Positions 48,932 through 62,870 are shown, counted from the first letter of the stretch. The stretch: DNA of 64,000 nt from Chamaea fasciata (GCA_029207755.1 JARCOQ010000002.1:113137745-113201744), one strand, 5' to 3'. Made by a program: numbers and translations. The notes: generated by a model not told the origin, from the sequence alone.

Positions 48932-49605
48932 TGTCTTGGCTTGGAAAGACAGGTGTCTGCTAAGGAAGGAAGGAGTCTCCCTTGAAATGGAAAATATGAA
49001 CCCCCGCCCTCCAAATTATAATTTTGAAATTAACGGGCTCTTGGGCAAAGATCTAGGAATAGGAATAACAGCTCTTTACTAGGGAAATTAAACTAAAAAT
49101 GCAGTAGCAAAATAAAAACACTGAGTCAGAATACAAACTAACATCCTGTTGGTCAGGGTGTTGGCAGCAGTCCAGTAAAAATGGTGGCTGCAGTTTTCCT
49201 GGAGTGACAGATGTGGTTCTGTTGAAGCAGAGATGATCCTGTAGAAGGGGGTAGTTTTCCTCTGCTGATCCAATGCTGGTGTAGATGAGTCCAGTCTTCC
49301 TCTGGGAATCCATTGGAAACAGACTGTCCTGGTGTTCCAAATCTCAGATTATGTCCAGGTAGGAATGCTTGGCTCCTCCCAATGGAATGATATAATTTTA
49401 TCAGCCATGCAGTGAGCCTCGATGGCTCATTAACAGCAGATGTCCCCTGGAGGGAGAATGGGTCCTTGAAGAGATAAGGAACACTGCCCCACCTGGTTTT
49501 AACAGCTGGCCAATTAACAGAAGACACCTGCCCCCTCCCTGCCAGACTTATGAGGGATGGGTCATGGAAGAGATAAAGAAAACACCTCCCCAACAGGTTT
49601 CAACA
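48932..49605 (-). mobile_element. Solitary endogenous retrovirus LTR, antisense, near full length
   Basis: On the minus strand it begins TGTTGAAACC and ends GCCAAGACA. Inside are a TATA-like 'gataaaattatatc' (plus 49389-49401), a late 'agtaaagagctgttattcc' block and a G-rich run before 'ttcatattttccatttc'. I recognise this as a common passerine LTR type. It is 674 bp long with the usual TG...CA ends. A perfect target duplication was not seen. It starts 91 bp after the donor of the exon at 48643. Confidence 0.8.
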
Positions 49606-50020
49606 GATGGCAATTGAATATGTATTCTATTCTGTGTGTATTTAACTTTTGGTTACATCTCTCATTGCAACCCAAGACAAGGTGTCATTGTTCTTCCCTT
49701 GCCAGGTTGTTTTTTCTGTAGGTTATTTATGAAGGATGTCACAAATGCTTGTAGTGATAATGAGAGCAAATATTGTGCCTCTGGTTCCTCATTCCACACA
49801 TATCCTTTGAAAGACATCCTTCCTTTAAAAGACAAGATGGTAAATTTTCCTGTAGCTTCCCAATACCAACAGCAAAAGTAGGAGAATTTGACTAGGAATG
49901 GACAATATTAGTCAGCAAGAATTTTCTTGGGTCATACATGGAATGATCTAAGGATTTGAGCAACCGTCAGGTTAGCATTTTTATTTTCCCATTCATGTAA
50001 TATGTTCATTATCAGTGGGG

Positions 50021-50072
50021 AAAAAAAAAAAAAAAAGAAAGGAGAAAAAAGGAAAAAAAAAAGAAATAAAGG
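50021..50072 (+). repeat. A-rich low-complexity tract
   Basis: A16 followed by 'gaaaggagaaaaaagg' and another A run. Purine-only for about 50 bp. Confidence 0.88.
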
Positions 50073-52495
50073 AAAACTCTGGAATTAGAGTCCAAGTAAA
50101 AATCCATTCATAACACTGAACTCTGCAGCAGCTGGCCAGGATTTTCCCGAGAAACAGCATGGAGTTTACTTCTCTAGATGACAAGTGGGGAGACACTGAA
50201 TACATGTTCTGCCTGCAGTCCTCATCCCTTCTTGATGCCTTCATATCATAAATGCAACTGTAACTGGGAAAAAAGCTTTCTCCACTGTCCTATGCTGAAA
50301 AAGAAAGAAAAAAGGCAAATAAATGAGTAAATTTTTAACTAGCAGAACAATCATGAAGTCAATCTAATAAAGGTTTAAAAAGAAGAAAGGTAAAATATTT
50401 CTCAAAGGGGAGTCTGACCAAAGTGAATTCAGGCTTGCTCTGGTTTCCTAGAAGGAATTGCCAACTGTCTCTCCTGATTTTAGGAGAAAGGTGTTCATTA
50501 TGTGTTAGAGCTACAAAGCAGTGGATGTGCGTGGCCTTTCACCATAAAAATCTGTTTTGTTTTCTGTGTAAGAACAAGTATCTGACTTCACTCATGTTTA
50601 GTAATTTATAGCCTGGAGTTCTCAATATTCCATAATTCACCCTCTTAAACCCCTGTTGTCTCCATGGGCTAATGGCAGTCACTAGGATACCGCCAGCCAG
50701 CTGACAACCTTCAAGTAGAATTGTCATAAATTTTTTAAGATTTTTAAATTTACAAATCTAAATATAAATAGAAAATCTCCTCTTGGAAACCCTTTCTGTA
50801 GACACTCCAGATTTCAGATGCATTTGGATGTATTCCAACCTGTTGTCACCCAAGGATATTTTACAATGTGTGTGGCAAAGGGCAGAAATTAAATTTACTG
50901 TGTGGTTTAGTAGATAAACCATGTCCAATTATGTAAACAGATTTCATAATCTATATTTTAACAAGCCTACTTTTCTACTCTGTGTCTACCTTTCAGCTCA
51001 CGGTGATTTATATAAGGGATAGCAAGCTTTAGATCAAAAAAAGTTTTCTTGTGCCAAAAAGCAGCTCTATTACAGCACATGGTTTCTGGGAAAAGAGTTG
51101 AGTCCATTTAATTTAAGTGCTTCAAAAGTTTAAAACTTTCAAATAAACATATGTAGCCAAATTATGTGTTCAAGACTCAATTGAGCTAATGTGCACATTT
51201 GATCACTTCTCCAATCTGGAGTTCAGATTTCAGGAGCTGGTTGATGCCGTTGATATTTGGCAGAATTTAGCACTTATCAAAACAATTCCAGGCTTACAAG
51301 GCAGTAGCTTTTGAGCTTAGGAGAAATGCCTGGCAGCAGTTCATAGCTGTGACAGAGTTCTAATGTTCTAACTGGAGGCCATTAGAAATTTCCTGATCAA
51401 TCTGTATTCATGAAGTTCAGGAAGTTTCATAAAGTTCACCTAGGGCTTGGATAAATTTTCATCAAATCTAAAGGAGGTGTTCAGGCAGATTGGTTCTGGA
51501 ATATTCTCCCTCTTGGCATGGGATATGGAAAGGTGCAGGTCCTCTGCTTCAATGGACCATACTGTGACCTTTGCATGACCACAGTATTCACATGCACTGC
51601 TCTATGGCACTGGTCAACTGCTGCCTCCTGGGAGTTTTCAGCTGACCAGAAATATGGGGAGACATCACTGAGGTCTGACTTACAAATCAATTGTGAAAAA
51701 CAAAATGATGTTTCCTGTGGGTGAAAAGAAAAAAAAAAAAAATCAAAAGAAACCCTGTTAAGTTCTGGTCGGCTCCAAATCTTCAGCAAGTTACAGCATC
51801 TTTCAGAATTATTTGTCATTTTAAATAATGGATGGTCTGTTTAAAAGTGGCAAGAGTATCATTCTTTGTGCACAATGAAAACTGATGCAGGGGTGCAGGC
51901 CCGTAATAAAAAAGATAAAGATTTGCAATAACACCACACTTGCCTCTGGCTGCTGCAGGAGGTCCATTTTTATGAATTAGCTATTACACTCTGCCTGTTT
52001 ATTGAACATCACCAACAATGTCTGAAATTGCACAAAATCTTGTGATGAAAAACGACTTCTGCCCAAGGAACTTTTCAGAGTCTTCTGCTCTTCCAGCCCA
52101 CTGGACTAGAAACACTGTGGGTACAACAGCCCAGAAATTCCATCCCTGCAGAAATGAGCCCTGCATTTCCAGAGTGCTTTTTAATGTATCAGTAGCCATT
52201 TAAATCTTCAATAACAGTGTTGTTTAAGAAATATTGATATTCTCAGAAACTCATCAGCAGAAAAGAACAGATTGTAGGTCATAATAACCTGTGTGTCAAA
52301 TGTGAATTCTCCTGTTAGCTTCAGCAGCACTGAAAAAAGGCAACTGAATGACTGCAGGCTGTAGTTGCCAAATATTGCTTTCTGAAGACCTTTGTTCCAA
52401 ATGAAATGAGTTAGTGTTTTACCCGGTATCTAGAGAGACAACATCTGAGAGATACTGCCTTCCTATTTGACCTTTGTTCTCAGCACTTTCCAAAA

Positions 52496-52567
52496 GAATA
52501 ATATAAATATATATATAAATATGTAAATATAAATATATAAATATATAAATATATAAATATAAATATA

Positions 52568-52598
<31 letters not shown>

Positions 52599-52599
52599 G
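52496..52599 (+). repeat. AT-rich microsatellite (ATAAATAT and AT units)
   Basis: Interrupted repeats of 'ataaatat' run for about 70 bp and end in a pure (AT) stretch of about 30 bp. This array has two unit types and is probably length-variable. Confidence 0.93.
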
Positions 52600-52922
52600 G
52601 AAACAGGACAAAAAGGCTGTCCTTTTTAACCTGTGTGTAACCTCAGTGAAATATTTCTAAGATGCATTAAAAAGATAATGTAAAGGAGCTGTTTCTTATT
52701 TTGCCAAATCTGGTTTGTGGGTTTGAAACCTTTTGAAGGCATTTAAGATTTAGAGAAATGGAGGGTTTTTTGTTGAAAAAGTAATATTTTTCATGTAGTA
52801 AAGGTGAATTTTTATAGAAGAAACATGAATTTAATGCTAAAGCACCTAATGCTGCTCATAGGATAAGGCTTCACTGCTTCACTTTAGATTATCTGTAATT
52901 GTCAAGCTCCTGACTAAACTAA

Positions 52923-53877
<955 letters not shown>

Positions 53878-53907
53878 ACAACTCACAGGCATAACTGAGG
53901 TTTGTCC

Positions 53908-54343
53908 TGATGCCTTTTTGGGCTACCTAAAAACAGAGGCCAGACAAAATTAGAGGAATAAAAGAGGGTATTTTTATTGAAGGGCCTTCAGGTATATTTC
54001 AGGCAGACAAAGCCCCCCCACAGGCTACACCCAAAATGGACAATGGGTCACGGGTTTTCACACTTTTATAAGTTTGGTCCATTTGCACATTGGGGGTTAA
54101 TCTTCCAGTTACAGCTTCAGGTAATTAAGTCATTTACCCCAAGTTTGCTCTCCCCAACTCACTTTTTTTTACATTTCTTGGGGCCTGAGACAGTGAGGTG
54201 TCCTTGATTCCCAGGCCTTGAGAGGAATTGTTGTGTCTGACCAAAATGGGAAAGCAGTAGCTAACACTCTATGTGGAGTTTAGAGTTATACACTAAAGAA
54301 TTACAGGATTACAAATATATGAAAAATATAAAACCTAAAATCA
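53908..54343 (-). mobile_element. Solitary endogenous retrovirus LTR, antisense
   Basis: Same family and orientation as 46594-47054: 'tgatgcc' at the left, 'atca' at the right, with shared blocks 'aagtttggtccatttgca', 'ttacagctt' and 'ggggcctga'. On the minus strand there is a TATA box (plus 54064-54070) and an AATAAA signal (plus 53973-53978). No clean target duplication is seen. It starts only about 30 bp after the neighbouring LTR. Confidence 0.75.
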
Positions 54344-55026
54344 CAAGACATCAGTCCCAGCTAATGGAACATGTGAGTATATCCTCCTGTGTACAGAAAA
54401 CACAGGAATTTAGGAGCAGAAAGAGGCTGGCTGAGCCATCAAATCCAGTCCTCATACTTGCAGCCACCAGACCATTGACCCTTCTGGGATAAATAAGACC
54501 ATATGTGGGAGCATCTGCCCATCTCCAGCTCAAACCAGCCTCTAATAAACCGTGTCTCACTGTGCTGCTTCGTGCTTGGGAGCAAAAGTTGGCTCTCATT
54601 AACTGCTCATACAGACAGATTGCAGGAGATGTGCTTGTCCCTTCTGCCTTGTGGCTTGTCAGACTTGTAACAACCCTTTGGTGATGTCCTGGAGCTGTTC
54701 CACTCTCTCTCTTTGACATTACCTAATATCAAACTTGGGATATCTAAATCAGGAGAGAACCAAAAAAAAAGGAGAAAATTAAGACTTCATTTCCTTGCTG
54801 ACTGAAGTACTCTTGGGCTCAATCAAATTTCCAGATTGCAAACATGGTGTTTCTACTGATACCTTAATTCACAACAGCACAGGAAGGTTATTTGTGATAT
54901 TCTGAGACCAAGCAGGTTATTAAATCTCAGAAGATTTGTCAGTCTTTGTTAGTGGATAGAGGACGCGACACAGCAGAGTAGGATTCAAATGGGGAAAAGG
55001 CATAATTATAGTTGTTTGATTTCTGA

Positions 55027-55135
55027 AAATGTTATTTATTTTATTTTGTATATTTTTATTTATTTTATTTTGTGTTTTATTCTATTTTGTATTTTTTTTC
55101 ATTTTATTTTGTTTTATTTTATTTTATTTTAGTAT
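55027..55135 (+). repeat. (TTTTA)n pentanucleotide repeat
   Basis: Interrupted 'ttatt' and 'ttttattttg' units over about 105 bp, ending in pure 'attttattttatttta'. The coding-looking frame over it is only repeated F, I, L and Y codons. Confidence 0.93.
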
Positions 55136-56759
55136 ATACATTTGCCAGTGTGAGTGCTGCTACTCAGATCCACAGAAAACATTCAGTGGTGCACATCTAT
55201 GTGAAAAAGAGTAATGAATAATCTATGGAGGGTCTTTTGTTCAATATCCACCATAACAAGCAGTGGTTGTGAGGACAGAGGAATGGAAGGGAGACAGTGG
55301 GACCAGGAAGGGTCATTCAAAAGCAAGAACACTGAAAAGAAAGCATCAAGGATTTGGCTGGAGAATGCTAAAAAGAAAAATGTGGGAAGAAAAAGCCCGA
55401 GCAAAAGGTAGACAGTTATAACACTCAAGGCAGGAAATTAGTGTGTCACACAGATAGATAAGAGGGAAAATAAGTAAGAAATAAAGTAGTGGGAGAAATT
55501 TCTGATTTTTATGTAGTCACAGGGTAGAACTACAAACCCAGGAGCTGTAGAAATAGATAAAGATAGAAATACTTTTCATTTCTAACTCCAAAGAAGTAAG
55601 ATAAATATTTGTCCCTGCTCTGCTAAAGGGAAGCATCTGCATTCACAGCTAAGTCAAAACTGAACTCTTTCCTTCCAAGCAGTCAACAAATATTTTTTTT
55701 ATCTCTTTTTAAACAAATATCTTGCTCTCTTTCCTTTCATGTTCCAAATACATTACTTATGCATATTTAGTATTTGGAAATATTCTAATATATTCCATAT
55801 AAAGCTGATTTTCTTGAGGGCAGATAGAACCAAAATTTGGTCCCTGTGCTTGAGTAAAAAATCTTCCAGGGTGGAAACAACCTTAGAGCCCCTCCAGTGA
55901 TTTACAGATTTGTAGTCATGTTTAGCTCTGTTAGTTTAGCTCATGTTAGTTTTAATGGCTTTATTTTTTTCCCTACTTTTCTTGATTAGCTTTAGCTGTC
56001 ATTTGCAGCAAGGAAATTAAATATATTATAAAATTAATAATTAGCTTCATTACCTTGAAAGAATAATTGAGTGTTCCAGTGGGGCAATTTGAATGTTGGC
56101 CCATAAATATTGAATAATGCATTATTAAAGGTCACTTTATGAAGGGTTTTAAACAAAACATATGGGTAGAAAGAACTTTCAGCCATAGCAGACAGACCAA
56201 CGTTTTAATTTTCAAGTCAGTGAGGGAACACTTACTGGGCATCTTTCTTCTTTTACCCACCACTTCAGAAATTTGCCAGAGGTGATTAGTAATTCAAATA
56301 CAATTAATCAAAGTCATTCTCCATTTAAGGACTGGATAAAGAAATAAAAAAACTTAAGGTATTTGGTTTCAGTAGATGAAAACATTTGAGATAAATCACT
56401 GTGCTGCTTCAGCACACCTTTATTCTTCCTTGAAGTAAATCTTTTCTTTCAAGAGAACTTTTACCCGTTTTCATGGTGCTTTGCTTTTCTTCTTAGCCAA
56501 TTCAATCTTCCTGGGAATATGTCGCTTTCAATCACTTCTGCCTCCTCCTTCCTAATTTCTGACCTCCCTTTTCAGACTGCTGCCTGTTGCATCTCATGGC
56601 TGCAGTAAAGTTTCATCTGTTTTCAATAACTACTGTTTGTTTTTCAAAATAATTCCCGACAATTATAAGACGGTGTGAAGAAAGAGTGTTAGAAAAAGTT
56701 ATTTTGATAAATGGGACATTTGGAAATGAATCCATCCAATGGCAAAGCTGAAACTTAAC

Positions 56760-56948
56760 GCACAGAAGGTGACAATGGAGTTTGCTGGTGAATTCCCAGG
56801 GATGGAGATGAGGCTGAGATGCTTCTTGGTTCCTGCATCCTCTTTTTTTGTCCTTCTTGAAGACAGGAGTGGCATTTGCCTTTCTCCAGTCTTCAGGCAC
56901 TTCTCCCAATCACCACGATCAATCAAAGACTATTGACAGTGGCCTCAA
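56760..56948 (-). mobile_element. CR1 ORF2 fragment (start of reverse transcriptase), antisense, part 1
   Basis: On the minus strand it translates to GEVPEDWRKANATPVFKKDK, a strong match to the CR1 reverse transcriptase entry motif. In the next frame follow 'KKHLSLISIPG', so there is a frameshift. Upstream of GEVPEDW are 'PLSIVFD' and two stop codons. The element is dead. It is the continuation of the fragment at 57402-57895, from which an LTR separates it. Confidence 0.88.
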
Positions 56949-57401
56949 TGTTATCTGCCTGTTCCCTCCGTGTGAATGTTCTGCTTCCTTTTTTCCTTGC
57001 CAAGGTTGGGATTAATACAGGGGAAATATAGGTGTTGTGTTCAGACTTGGATGTTTATTATTTCTTATCTATTTACAGACTCACAAGCTGGGAGATCTAA
57101 CTAGCAAGTTAGGAAACAGAGGTAGAATGAAGTGCTTCTCACTCTTTCCAAGGTTATTTAAGTGCTAATTACCCAATAACGAGGTGACACCTATATTATT
57201 TATATTTCTGACCCAATAATGACCACCCAAGGCCCCCAATGCAGACTTTTTCACCCAATTACAGAAAACCACCCAAATCCATGAAGAAGAAGGAAGAAGG
57301 AGAAGAAGAAGGACTTAGACAATGCCCCAAATCCCCCATCTTGACTCACATGTATTACTATATACTAAAACCCCAAATTCTCAGTTTCCAGAATTCCAAC
57401 A
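56949..57401 (-). mobile_element. Solitary endogenous retrovirus LTR inserted in a CR1 copy, antisense
   Basis: It begins TGTTATCTGC and ends GAATTCCAACA on the plus strand, so TGTT/AACA form its ends. Length 453 bp. CCTCAA (56943-56948) and CCTCAG (57402-57407) flank it, a candidate 6-bp duplication with one mismatch. On the minus strand 'aaataataaacatcc' gives the poly(A) signal. A purine tract of GAA/GGA units lies at 57283-57313. CR1 ORF2 codons lie on both sides. Confidence 0.82.
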
Positions 57402-57895
57402 CCTCAGCACTTGTAGGCACATTCCATCAAAGTCCATGGATTTACATAGATCCAGTTTGCTTAAGCATTCCCTGACCTGATCTTTGTCCACCTGGGGTGA
57501 GCCTCTTGCTCCGGACTGTTCCTCTGATCTCTTGGACCTGGGATTCCTGAAGCCTGCTCTGGCTAGTGAAGACTGAGGCAAAAAAGCATTCAGGGTCTCA
57601 GCCTTTTCCATGTCCTGTGTCAGCAGGTTCCATGCATCATTGGCCCACATATTCCCTGACCTTCCTGTATAAATTTACAGAAGGCTTTCCTGTTGTCTTT
57701 GACATTCCTGGACAGATTCAACTTCAGCTGGGCTTGGGCTTTCCTAACCATGTTTCTAAATGCTTGGACAATGTCTGTGTATTCCCACTGGGTTATTCTT
57801 GCCTGCTTCCAACCTCTTGGGTGCTCCCTCTCAGTGTCTGAGTTTTGCCAGGAGCTTTTTGTTCATCCACAGAGGCCTCCTAAAATTTTTGCCTG
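57402..57895 (-). mobile_element. CR1 ORF2 fragment (endonuclease-reverse transcriptase linker), antisense, part 2
   Basis: On the minus strand it gives 'VRKAQAQLKLNLSRNVKDN', 'MEKAETLNAFL', 'DQVRECLSKLDLCKSMDFDG' and 'LQVLR'. These match the linker region of CR1 ORF2 in the right order. Frameshifts and stops interrupt it. It is one of the few internal, non-3'-end CR1 segments here. Confidence 0.87.
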
Positions 57896-58242
57896 AGTTT
57901 CTGCTCACTGAGCTTGGAGAAGGTGATCCTTGAATATCAACCAGCTCTTCTAGACAGGAGGATACTTTAGCTGATGGTACAAACAGCTGGAGATGTTTTC
58001 TGCATCATCGTCCTCACACCAGGCCAAAACTTTCAAGTATATGGAAAACATATATATATGGAAAAAACTTCAAGAGTTTCTCCAAGTTTTCAAAAGTCAT
58101 AGCTACAGGAAATGGAACATGGAAATAAGATTTCTTTTTAAAATTAATTCCTACATTTGGTGTTTTTAAAGCATGTCCCACACATGCTTGTGTTCTGATC
58201 TTTACAACACCCCAAGCAGATTTTTGGAAAAAGTTAAGATTA

Positions 58243-58422
58243 GAACAGATTGTCCAGAGAAGCTGTGGCCGCCCCTGGATCCCTGGCAATGTCCAAGGCC
58301 AGGTTGAACATTGGGGTTCGGAGCAGCCTGGGACAGTGGAAGGTGTCCCTGCCCATGGCAGGGGTGGCACTGGATGAACTTTAAGGTCTCTTCCAACCCA
58401 AACCACTCTGAGATTCTGTGAC
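58243..58422 (+). mobile_element. CR1 LINE 3'-end fragment
   Basis: Boxes: 'tgtccagagaagctgtggcc', 'cccctggatccctggc', 'ggagcagcctgggacagtgg', 'ccctgcccatggcagggg', 'tctcttccaacccaaacc' and 'gagattctgtgac'. It is a 180-bp copy with a complete 3' terminus. Confidence 0.92.
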
Positions 58423-61400
58423 TATTTGTAGTTCACGCTTCATCATTAACAACACCACCATTATTTTCCCTTTTGTAGTATCACATTACATCCCACCAAG
58501 CAAACTGGAATTGCTGCTTAACAGCAGCCTTTGCACAGCTTCCAAAAAGTGAAGGGATGCATGGAGACCTTCACATGAGGTTTTGTGGACTGCACAGAGC
58601 AGTCAGACCTAATCTGCCCAGACCTTGAAGGTGACCGACTGTAGATGGTGACATTTTTCAGGAAGCCATCAGAATAGTCATGTGTCCCAGGAGGGACCTT
58701 AAAAGAGAAAATTGAAGCAGTAAAAACAGCACAGCAGGGTTTTAAAGCCGTGGGATAAATCACATCCTTTACAAAAGTGGGTCTTCTTAGCTCTCCTGCG
58801 CAGTGTTAAAATCCTTGATGCTGTAAAAATGGTGGCAACATGTTGTTTTCACTGCATCTTTCTCAGCATCAAAACTCCCAGAAGTTTGGGATTTGGATTC
58901 TTGTTCTCCTCCCCACAGCTGTCATTAACTACAAGTTTGGTTAGTGAGATCAGGCCCTCATGGAATCATTTAAGCAGAGCAAAACTGAGGCAGTTTTTCA
59001 TATAAAATATTCATAAATTTCAACAATTGTAACCTCAAGTTTACCTGTGAGGTTGTCAAATGAGTCAGTCCCTCATCCTCCAAAAAAGGGACAGAAATTG
59101 GAAAGAAATGCACTCTCTTCCTACCTCCCACTGTGTCATCAAAGAGTCTGTAATGTAGAAAAATGGAAGATAATTGTAGAGGTTCAAAGAGTTTTATAAT
59201 AATGTTCCCTTTTTTTCTGTTTTAAGAATAATAATCACAAATTGAGTTATCATAACAATTACTCTTCACTGCAATAAACATTGCTGGAGCAGTTTATTAA
59301 AAATAGATTCCTATTATTATAATTTTAAATCTCAGTAATAGCCTCAGCCAAGAAGCCTGTTGGGTTTTTTTCCTCTCTTTACTCCTAAATTATTGTGCTG
59401 GAGAGAAGAACCGCTATTAACTGGGAAATATTTTGATATTCTTTGCATCCCAAGTGCTATTTATGTCTGGGGTTCTTTTGTGGACAGACCACTTACTTGC
59501 ATCCCCTGGCAATGGAGTTCATGCTTGGAAGGAATAACATCTGACAAGGGCTTGAATGGGAAATATCTAGAAAATTTTAATTTCTTTCAATTTGCAGAAA
59601 CCTCCTTTCCCACAGGGGTACTGCAAAAGTCAGAGCCCAAATTATATTTTTCTCTTTTGCTAATCAGCAGTAAAAAGAACCTTTGCTCATATATGACATT
59701 GTCATTAAGGCTTAGTTTGACTTGGACCAGGAATTTCTCTACCTGTCACAAAATAAATTCAAGGTCATTTTTGACCATCCCACCTCCTCAAAAGTGGGGA
59801 GGGATCACTGAATATAAAATATAAAACCCCTGAAGGACTGAAGCATCTCAAATATGATCCCAGAGAAGAAATGTCTCTCAGGGGGTGTGTCAGAGTGGTA
59901 GGTTTGGAAATCCATTTAAAACATCACAAGATTTTATATCTCAGAACTCTCTCCACAAACTTTCAGCTGGTGAAAGGAACCAGTGTGGAAAAAAAAAAAA
60001 AACCTGCTCGTGAGTGAGGAGAAATGGCATTTTTTTGGAAAGGCAGACTCCGAAAAAAAGATTTTCCAGGGACTGATTTCACAGCCATAATGATGTCAGG
60101 GACACCCTACTCCTCCATAGGGAATCTGAGTGCTTTCCTGTGTCCTTCCACCTGCACAAAGCAGGAGCCCCCCTTCTCCAAGCTCCCCTGGAAGCACTTT
60201 CCTCCTGCTGTCCTTGTGTTCTTGGCGGGTGGGCAGGAACTCCATTTCTCTCCTCTCCATTTTCCAGCCCTTCTCCTTAACCCCCATGTCCCAGAGGAGA
60301 TTTGGCCACCTGACAATTCCTTTTAACATCAGTCCAAGGCCAGGCCAGGCCTGCTTTCAACCAAGCCCTCACCATCCAGATTTGGACGCTTTTTGGGTTT
60401 TTACAACTGGGCACCTCAGTCCAGCAGCCTGAGTCTAACCCTTAAACCTACTGCATATTAACCAGGAAAAAAAATACTGATTTAACCTCTCCAGCTTTGC
60501 TGAATGATCAGATTCTCTCAGTTTTTCAACTGCCTTAATTAGCATTCTTGAGCCAATTTAGAAGTTTTTCACTGTTTTGACTAATCCTGATGATTGAACA
60601 GCAAAGCCTTAACATGTAGACAAGCCTTGAGCTAAAGAATGCAAGTGCTTTATTAAAAGATTTACAAGGGTCCCTTAAATGCAGTCTGGATATCACCTGC
60701 AGTGCCTAAATGCTGTTTTAAACACCCAAGTCAAGAAACAAATCTTCTTTTCCAGAATTCAGTCGCTGCAGCTAAAAATAAGCTGCTTAGCATAATGAGA
60801 AAAATAAGAAGCAGGCAGCAATAGGAGGCACAGTATTTTTCCAGTGCCAACCCCGTAACCCGAGATGTGAACTCTTTTCCACTGCCCTGTGAGTTCAAGG
60901 GTGAAGGAGTTGTTTCCCCCTGACACAGTGGTTGGAGTCTATTTAGGGCCTGGATTTCTGTTGGAAAGCTGCTGACAGAGCTCCATCAGCTGTGGCCGTG
61001 ACTGAATCTGAAACAAATTCGGCCACTGGGGGATCCAGCAAAAGCTGGGACTCTTGGCAGCTCACCTTTAGCCTCCTTTCCCCATGCTCATTATATTATC
61101 CTGCCTTGATTGAAAATGGGGAATAATTCTATTAATTCCACGGTTTCCAGATCCAAAACTGAATTTCTTGAAGGTACAGAGGAATCTGTGTACCCTTCTG
61201 TTGTTGTTGTTGTTCAGAAATCCCACAGCAAAGCACACAAAGACTGAGATATGGGTTGTTTCCTGGTTTTCTTCTATATTTGCACTGTCTGGTTTCAAAT
61301 ACATTAGAATATATATGAAAAAAAAAAGGAATCTGTATACACACACTGTATATAATGTGTATACAGAACAAAGAAATCACCATCCTGACTCTACAGTGGC

Positions 61401-62162
61401 AGACCAAGATCCAGCTTTGAGACAAATAAGGAGAGAAATCAAAATAAGCAGGCAGAAAAACAGAAGGAAAGGCACAGAGTGGGGAAAAAACCTCTTTCCT
61501 ACATTTTTAACAGTAGTAAATATTCTTGGCATGACTGTTAACTTGTATACATACTTATGTGGTGTATCCTGAAATTACTCCCCTAGATGAGCATCTCTAA
61601 TGTTTCCCTATTAAATCCTTCTGTGCATGGAGCACCTTCTTTTTATTTTCTGCTGCACTGTTGAAAAAGCAGGAGCATGTCACAAAGAGACAGACTGTGC
61701 CATTTGCTGCTTATCCTAGAAATGGCACATCAGTGATGAGAGGAAATTGCCTTTATCTTGTCTCAGGTTTTATTTCTGCGGAGTATCAGGAGCTTTTTCT
61801 CCTTCAGCTGAGAAAAGCTGAATGTTCTGCAGGGATGAAAACCATTTAATTCTGCATTTAATTTGACGTGACAACATACTTGATATCATTGGCTTTCATT
61901 TTTATTCTGGTGGATTTGCAGACAGGAAGGCTCACACTGCAAGTTTTTTAACATTGCCAGTACAATAAAAATGAACTTAAACAGGTTCAGATCAGAAGCT
62001 GAAATATTCTGAGATCAGAAAGGAAAACGATATCAGTGTGAATCTTGAGTTTAAATAGGGCAGCTGTTCAGTTACAAGGTTTCTGTGCAATTGTGATGTG
62101 AAAGTTCCATTTTAGGTACAACAGAAAACGTCTGCAACATAAATTCAAGTCATTGATGGCAC

Positions 62163-62316
62163 TGCAACAGGTTTTCCAGAGAAGTTGTGGCTGCCTGAGC
62201 CCTGGATGTGTTCAGAGCCAGGTTGGACTGGGCTTGGAACAACCTGGGATAGTGGAAGGATTTGAAGCTAAATGATCTTTAACATCCAACTCAAACCCTT
62301 CTGTGAGTCTATGATT
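62163..62316 (+). mobile_element. CR1 LINE 3'-end fragment, diverged
   Basis: 'tttccagagaagttgtggct', 'ccaggttggactgggcttgg', 'aacaacctgggatagtggaa', 'aatgatctttaacatccaac', then 'ctgtgagtctatgatt'. The 'tgcccatggcaggg' box is deleted. It is a short sense copy. Confidence 0.85.
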
Positions 62317-62518
62317 AAAGTAATCTAAATTATTTTCACAATTGTCACCTATGAATCAGTGATACAGTGATGTTAAGAAGATATTTTTTAATTAGAGGAG
62401 AGAAACAAGTGGCACCAATTCCTCAAAGACTGTGTGAGGAGTGAGTAGCAGCAAAATCACCTTTTCCTGTTACTTCCGAATTTATTCTTTATTTTGATTT
62501 GAAAATTAACACTGACTT

Positions 62519-62537
62519 GGGGGGGGGGGGGGGGGGG
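62519..62537 (+). repeat. Homopolymer run G19
   Basis: Nineteen consecutive G, followed by 'aggg'. Long G runs are rare, can fold as quadruplexes and are prone to sequencing error. Confidence 0.9.
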
Positions 62538-62814
62538 AGGGAAACAAAAGCATCCCAAACTGTGCTGGTTCAGGATACTCAGAATATGGGCTGGATTTTT
62601 TTCCTAATTCTTCTACACTAAAATTTGCACGTAAAGGAAACCCCCTCTGTTGGAACTCTGGAGGCTGAAAATTTCACCCTCCCCCCAAGAATGCCCATTT
62701 CCTATCTTTTGATCAGCAACAAGATCTTTCTTATTAGAAGTGAGGTTTTGTAAAAATTTTAATTTAATTTTGGTTTTCTAAAGTGGATTATTTGCTTTGT
62801 GGTCCATATATATA

Positions 62815-62815
<1 letters not shown>

Positions 62816-62870
<55 letters not shown>
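62816..62870 (+). repeat. (TA)n / (TG)n dinucleotide microsatellite
   Basis: TA units, a short TG interruption ('tgtgtgtg'), then about 35 bp of pure TA and a further TA block. Confidence 0.95.

Noticed and set aside
55029..55214. A small hydrophobic open reading frame that looks like a membrane peptide.
   Set aside because: It is translation of the TTTTA pentanucleotide repeat.
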